From: Streptococcus acidominimus
Lineage (GTDB): Bacteria > Bacillota > Bacilli > Lactobacillales > Streptococcaceae
Assembly (NCBI RefSeq): GCF_001921825.1
Contig: NZ_MSJL01000022.1
Span: 1 to 37,323, forward strand
DNA: 37,323 nucleotides
Direction of reading: 5' to 3'
Within the stretch, counting starts at the first letter, position 1; the number at the start of each line of letters is the position of its first letter. A model generated the notes under the pieces. The model was not told the origin of the DNA and searched no databases. It saw nothing but the letters and a program-made list of their open reading frames with translations. The position numbers and the translations under genes are program-made. Below are positions 33,966 through 37,323 of this stretch, one piece after another.

Positions 33966-35999
33966 CTATTTTCCTTTCAATACTGTAACCGCTACTCGAT
34001 TTTCTGCTTTACTCTGTCGATACAAAATCAAGAGCATATTGCCGAGAAAGACCGCCGTCGTCAGCAGACTAAGCGCAACGTTTTGGGTAAGGTAGACAAT
34101 GCCAGCATTTCCTAAAGCTAGAACTCCCATCTGTGCCAAGAGATAGGAAAAATGGATTTCATCAAATCTCAAACCTGCCAATCTCTTGATAAAAATCTCT
34201 CTTCTAAACTGCTCAAAATAGATCAGATTCATACAGTCAAACAAGAGTACCGAAGTCGCTAAGCCCAGAAAACTTCCAAGCAAGAGAGAGAAAAAGCGAC
34301 TGCGACTCTCTGCTAGGTGTTTATAATAGGTAATTCGGTCATTCAGTAGATAGGATACCCAGTGATAAGCCTCTTCTTCTTTTAGTAAATCAATGCTGTC
34401 TTGATAGCCTTTTAAATGAAGGGAATAAGCCACTTCTACGCTCCAAAACAAACGGGTCGTCACAGTATCGCCCATTGCCTTTGGTGTCAATACAACCAAG
34501 ATTGGATCCTCTAAATACTGGAGATGGGCAGAGTCATCATTGTTATAGAGGAACCGCTCCTGTCCGTCTTTCACGATAGCAGTATGGACTCTAGCTTGAA
34601 ACAGAGGCTGACTAGTAGCTTCCAGACCCAACCTTGAACGATTAGACATGTAGTCTGAGTAGACTTTTTCAAACTCAGCCTGCCTTGCTTGTAACTTTTT
34701 GGGGAGAAGCAAGCCGAACTCTCCCTCTTTCAAGTCCTTCATCTGTGCCAGAAAGTCTCTACTAACCTCAACATGCTCTGCTTCCAAATAATTAGGTGAC
34801 ACATATAGGGTATTGCCCTCTGGAGTATAGTCTGTCAGACGCACACCTGAAACATCTCCGTGTAACTCTGCTAGAAAAAAATCTCTCACCTTGCTCCTAA
34901 CAAAAATGGCATCCTTCTCTTCGATAGCCTTTTGAGCAAAATCATACCAGACCTTTTGCCGCCTTTCTTCCTCCTCTCCCTTGGTGAAGCCTGAAGAATA
35001 ACTACCGCGCATTTGGTAATAGTCGCCTTGCTTGTCCCATTCTTTAGCGGAAATCTCTAGAGTTTCTAATTCTTTATACTCCAGCAAAATACTGTTAGCA
35101 ACATAGCCCACCACCAAGATCGAGATCAGCTGTCCCACTAACATCAGGCTGAGCAAGCGCTTTAGAGGGAGCTTGCCCTTTAAAATCTCAACTAAGGAAC
35201 TCGCCTTTAATCCCAAGAGATAGATGAAACTCAAGCAGAGGGACAGAGCCATGAGAAGGAGACTATAAACTCCTAAGCTCAAGCATAAAAGAGAAAGGGG
35301 AAGGCCTTGAAACAGCCCCTGCCAATACAGACTCAAAACACCGATAAAACTTGTGACAAGATAGGATAGACCGATCATCTTTGCATCTACCCAAAAAGAA
35401 TACCACATAATCCTTCCAAAGCTCTGCCCTGCAATCCTCTTAAGCCCTGTGCTCCTCAAGTCCTTGATTCGATAAATCAAGGTCATGGAAACGAAGGTCA
35501 ATATCAATAAAACTAAACTAAGAAAAAAGGCCTCGTCATATAAAACAATCAGTAAAAGATTCCCCACAGATGTAGCCGTCGTAGAAATCCCTTTGTATCC
35601 CAACTGACCCATGGTTGAAGCCAACTCCTCAGTCGTCAAAGATCCCGATACGATAAGGTAGCTATTGACTAAGTCACTATCTCTAGCACTGTCTTCCCTA
35701 GCTTGGTTCAGAGAGTCAGGTAGCTTACCAGATCCATAAACCTCATAAGCAAAATAAGTTTCCCCTTTTTCATTCGGCTCAACAATCCGCCTTGCAATGA
35801 CACTATCATGACTTTCTGCTAGTTCGTTTAAAACTCTTGTAAAGTCCTCACGCTGTGCCCTAGGTCGCTCTCCATCTGTACCGACGAGATCGACCGCATC
35901 GTAGCTTGAAAAGACCAATTGATTTCGTTGCTCATGGATTCTGATGACGGTATAGACACACAGGAGCAAGGTGGATAAAAAAATAAACACCCGTCTCAT
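33966..35999 (-). CDS. Bacteriocin-associated integral membrane protein (lactococcin-972 group, putative immunity/export)
   Basis: 677 residues. TM1 is at the N-terminus (VFIFLSTLLLCVYTVI). An extracytoplasmic domain follows, then a group of helices at about 155-310 (LLIVLYDEAFFLSLVLLILT, SYLVTSFIGVLSLYW, LLLMALSLCLSFIYLLGL). A large outer domain (about 315-560) comes next, then C-terminal helices ending NMLLILYRQSKAENRVA. This FtsX/MacB-like plan with about seven or eight TMs fits the bacteriocin-associated seven-TM immunity family. Its partner ATPase follows at once. Whether it exports the bacteriocin or protects the producer is unresolved for the family. Confidence 0.88.
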   Translation of the reverse strand: MRRVFIFLSTLLLCVYTVIRIHEQRNQLVFSSYDAVDLVGTDGERPRAQREDFTRVLNELAESHDSVIARRIVEPNEKGETYFAYEVYGSGKLPDSLNQAREDSARDSDLVNSYLIVSGSLTTEELASTMGQLGYKGISTTATSVGNLLLIVLYDEAFFLSLVLLILTFVSMTLIYRIKDLRSTGLKRIAGQSFGRIMWYSFWVDAKMIGLSYLVTSFIGVLSLYWQGLFQGLPLSLLCLSLGVYSLLLMALSLCLSFIYLLGLKASSLVEILKGKLPLKRLLSLMLVGQLISILVVGYVANSILLEYKELETLEISAKEWDKQGDYYQMRGSYSSGFTKGEEEERRQKVWYDFAQKAIEEKDAIFVRSKVRDFFLAELHGDVSGVRLTDYTPEGNTLYVSPNYLEAEHVEVSRDFLAQMKDLKEGEFGLLLPKKLQARQAEFEKVYSDYMSNRSRLGLEATSQPLFQARVHTAIVKDGQERFLYNNDDSAHLQYLEDPILVVLTPKAMGDTVTTRLFWSVEVAYSLHLKGYQDSIDLLKEEEAYHWVSYLLNDRITYYKHLAESRSRFFSLLLGSFLGLATSVLLFDCMNLIYFEQFRREIFIKRLAGLRFDEIHFSYLLAQMGVLALGNAGIVYLTQNVALSLLTTAVFLGNMLLILYRQSKAENRVAVTVLKGK

Positions 36000-36025
36000 A
36001 AAAACTCCTTTCTAACGTTCCTCCC

Positions 36026-36066
36026 TTTAATCTAGCAGAGGAGAATTTTTCCCCTGCTAGATTAAA
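36026..36066 (-). promoter_or_regulatory. Intercistronic hairpin between bacteriocin and immunity/export genes
   Basis: TTTAATCTAGCAG pairs with CTGCTAGATTAAA (13 bp perfect, extended by GGGA/TCCT-type pairs), with no T tail. A second hairpin AGCTCATCA / TGATGAGAGCT spans about 36072-36119. They may protect or separate the bacteriocin mRNA so that it outnumbers the transporter mRNA. Confidence 0.65.
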
Positions 36067-36121
36067 AGGGACAAGCTCTCATCATATGTGATCCGATTGA
36101 TTCTAAACTAGTGATGAGCTA

Positions 36122-36424
36122 TCATTCATAATCGTAATAGAAAGCCATTTTCTCCCCAATACCTGTCCTCATAAAAGCATAGGAGGTTTCACCTGGACCT
36201 GCATCCCCCTTGTCAAAATCAGAATTCCAACGACTAACAACGGTTGAACTATGTTTTTTTGAACCATGGTAGTAATTTGAGAAGGCTCCCCGACGCATTA
36301 AATCCGCTCCATAGGTCCAGACACCACCGTCTGGATATTGAACAGCTGCTGCTGCAGTAGAAGCTGTTCCTAGGACTATAAGAGCGAGTGCAATAAGACC
36401 GGTTGATTTGAAGTGATTTTTCAT
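36122..36424 (-). CDS. Lactococcin-972-family bacteriocin
   Basis: 100 residues. Sec signal peptide 1-27 (KNHFKSTGLIALALIVLGTA, cleavage in the AAAA/VQ region), so export needs no leader-specific transporter. The mature part (about 73 residues) has the family blocks GGVWTYGADL, FSNYYHGSKKHSSTVVSR, and the C-terminal EKMAFYYDYE (lactococcin 972 ends similarly with aromatic residues). Lactococcin 972 binds lipid II and blocks septum formation in Lactococcus; the same target here is an inference. RBS GAAAGGAAT precedes the ATG. Operon with the membrane protein and ATPase downstream. Confidence 0.92.
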   Translation of the reverse strand: MKNHFKSTGLIALALIVLGTASTAAAAVQYPDGGVWTYGADLMRRGAFSNYYHGSKKHSSTVVSRWNSDFDKGDAGPGETSYAFMRTGIGEKMAFYYDYE

Positions 36425-36515
36425 ATTCCTTTCAATTTAAATCATCCTACAGAATATAGCAGGATATGAGAGAAAATATTCCCTCCCACACGTAAAATAG
36501 CAGGCTCGTCTATAT

Positions 36516-36554
36516 CTACATGATAAGCGATTCGTCATCCAAAAAGAGTTTCAT
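36516..36554 (-). CDS. 12-residue leader ORF upstream of the bacteriocin gene
   Basis: On minus, ATG at 36554 encodes MKLFLDDESLIM then TAG. A near-perfect Shine-Dalgarno AAAGGAGGT sits 8 bases upstream, stronger than that of the bacteriocin itself. It lies within the predicted leader, 90 bp before the bacteriocin ATG. It could be a leader peptide, a signalling peptide or a decoy for ribosomes. Confidence 0.5.
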   Translation of the reverse strand: MKLFLDDESLIM

Positions 36555-36666
36555 GATGACTACCTCCTTTCTCAGCTTAGACAAGATAAGGACACTCATA
36601 TAGGACAGGTTTAAATCACGATTTTATCAGCTTAAACACCAAGCTAGAGCTGAAAACAACCCATTT

Positions 36667-36721
36667 TGAAACCGCTTTCTTATCTTTGTGTTATTATAGC
36701 ATAAAAATTACTCGTTTACAA
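36667..36721 (-). promoter_or_regulatory. Bacteriocin operon promoter with cre
   Basis: On minus, -35 TTGTAA (36721-36716), 17 bp, extended -10 TGCTATAAT (hexamer 36698-36693). On plus, 36667-36680 reads TGAAACCGCTTTCT, a cre with one end mismatch, starting about 12 bp after the -10. CcpA repression by roadblock is expected. The leader to the bacteriocin is about 260 nt. Confidence 0.75.
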
Positions 36722-36883
36722 GGATTTTTTAACATACATCTCAACACCTTTTCCTCATAAATAAACAGAAATGATACATGCTTATCACTTTTCTTTATCT
36801 ACATTCCCCCTCTTCACCCACTCATCACACAAAACATTGGAATCTATTTTGGTTTGGGAAGAGCTTGAGGTTTCAACACTCTT

Positions 36884-37047
36884 ATACTCAACGAAAATCA
36901 AAAAGAAACGAGCGAAGCTAATTCCTATAAGTCAAAGATAGGACACTGTTCTTTCTTATTAAGGGAACAGGGTGAAAACCTCCACTGGAGCTTTTCACCC
37001 ATCAAGGCTCTTGACAAAGTAGCCCTTTGATTTTCAAAGAACATTAC
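36884..37047. repeat. Degenerate RUP-like element
   Basis: Left end ATACTCAACGAAAATCAAAA, inner hairpin GGTGAAAACCTCCACTGGAG then CTTTTCACC (36972-37000) as in 7900-8090, right end TTTGATTTTCAAAGAACATT. The right terminus has lost the GAGTAT bases. 36722-36883 shows nothing recognisable. Confidence 0.65.
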
Positions 37048-37108
37048 CTTACGTTTGGACGAAAAAACGAATCTTTGATGAGAATTTTCTATTTTTCCAA
37101 AAATTAAC

Positions 37109-37137
37109 TTGACTTAATTTTTAAATTAAGGTATATT
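37109..37137 (+). promoter_or_regulatory. Orphan promoter with palindromic operator at the IS insertion site
   Basis: -35 TTGACT (37109-37114), 17 bp, -10 TATATT (37132-37137). The spacer is a palindrome CTTAATTT-TT-AAATTAAG. The promoter faces the insertion sequence and probably served a gene now outside the window. Confidence 0.5.
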
Positions 37138-37138
37138 A

Positions 37139-37323
37139 GACTTGTTCGGTAACCAAATGTGATATACTATTTGTATGGAAACAATGTATGAAAAAGCTCA
37201 AAAACTCAGTTCAGAGAACTTCAAACTTCTCATAGGTGTTCAAAAAGAGACCTTTCAAGAAATGCTTACCTGTCTCAATGTAGCTTACCAACGTCAACAT
37301 CGTCAAGGAGGTCGTCCACGCAA
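37139..37323 (+). mobile_element. Left part of an IS5/IS1381-type insertion sequence
   Basis: The transposase reading frame begins at 37175. The terminal repeat is probably within GACTTGTTCGGTAACCAAAT (37139-37158); this cannot be confirmed without the other end. Confidence 0.6.
37175..37323 (+). CDS. IS5/IS1381-type transposase, N-terminal part (cut by window edge)
   Basis: 49 complete codons are visible: METMYEKAQKLSSENFKLL, GVQKETFQEML and RQHRQGGRPR. This matches the N-terminal helix-turn-helix segment (GVxxxTFxxML..GRxxK) of IS1381-like orfA proteins that are abundant in streptococci. In many copies the transposase is made from two frames by frameshifting; that part is outside the window. 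Met4 is an alternative start. Confidence 0.8.
   Translation, partial: METMYEKAQKLSSENFKLLIGVQKETFQEMLTCLNVAYQRQHRQGGRPR

Overview
The window is chromosomal DNA of a low-GC Gram-positive bacterium, almost certainly a Streptococcus. Evidence for the genus: CcpA-type cre sites, a short bacillus/streptococcus-type SRP RNA beside tadA, a streptococcal ula (ascorbate) operon, RUP-like IS630-derived repeats, and a glycyl-radical/PTS operon beside leuS in an order I recall from S. pneumoniae. The species cannot be fixed by eye. Nearly all genes read on the minus strand.

Layout. 1-371: right end of an IS630-family insertion sequence and a repeat. 413-7719 (minus): L-ascorbate utilisation locus ulaA-B-C-D-E-F followed by the regulator ulaR, with repeat elements inserted between ulaB/ulaC and ulaC/ulaD. 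8203-9552: pgi. 9671-10568: a family-2 glycosyltransferase gene split by a (TA)16 tract, probably a phase-variable gene caught in the OFF state. 10897-14940 (minus): a PLP enzyme of transsulfuration, a cystine-type amino-acid ABC transporter (binding protein, permease, ATPase), tadA and SRP RNA. 15643-19127: a membrane protein of unknown role and leuS, then a small frameshifted membrane-protein gene on plus.

19836-30784: a fermentative sugar/polyol module. A lactose/cellobiose-type PTS (IIA, IIB, IIC) precedes a dehydratase-class glycyl radical enzyme, a fructose-6-phosphate-aldolase-type enzyme and a glycerol dehydrogenase. DeoR- and SorC-family regulators and a divergent radical-SAM activase complete it. 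By analogy with E. coli YbiW/PflD-Fsa-GldA the likely route is import and phosphorylation of an anhydrohexitol, radical ring opening, aldol cleavage and reduction of hydroxyacetone. This module is interrupted at 26677-27929 by an AT-rich cassette flanked by 54-bp direct repeats. The cassette encodes a secreted 191-residue protein of no family I recognise plus a 59-residue two-helix membrane protein, which looks like a toxin/bacteriocin and immunity pair with a perfect cre at its promoter.

30938-37323: pepO endopeptidase, then a complete lactococcin-972-type bacteriocin operon (bacteriocin, seven-TM-type immunity/export protein, ABC ATPase) with a strong promoter, a downstream cre and a 12-codon ORF in its leader. 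The window ends in an IS5/IS1381-type element inserted beside an orphan promoter.

Intergenic DNA is crowded with three kinds of repeats: RUP-like elements whose ends match the IS630 end; a second MITE family with TATAG-type termini; and modular hairpin units (AGTCT hairpin, GAGGTGGGA linker, ACGA..TCGT hairpin) in different combinations. Several are paired so that recombination could invert or delete operon segments.
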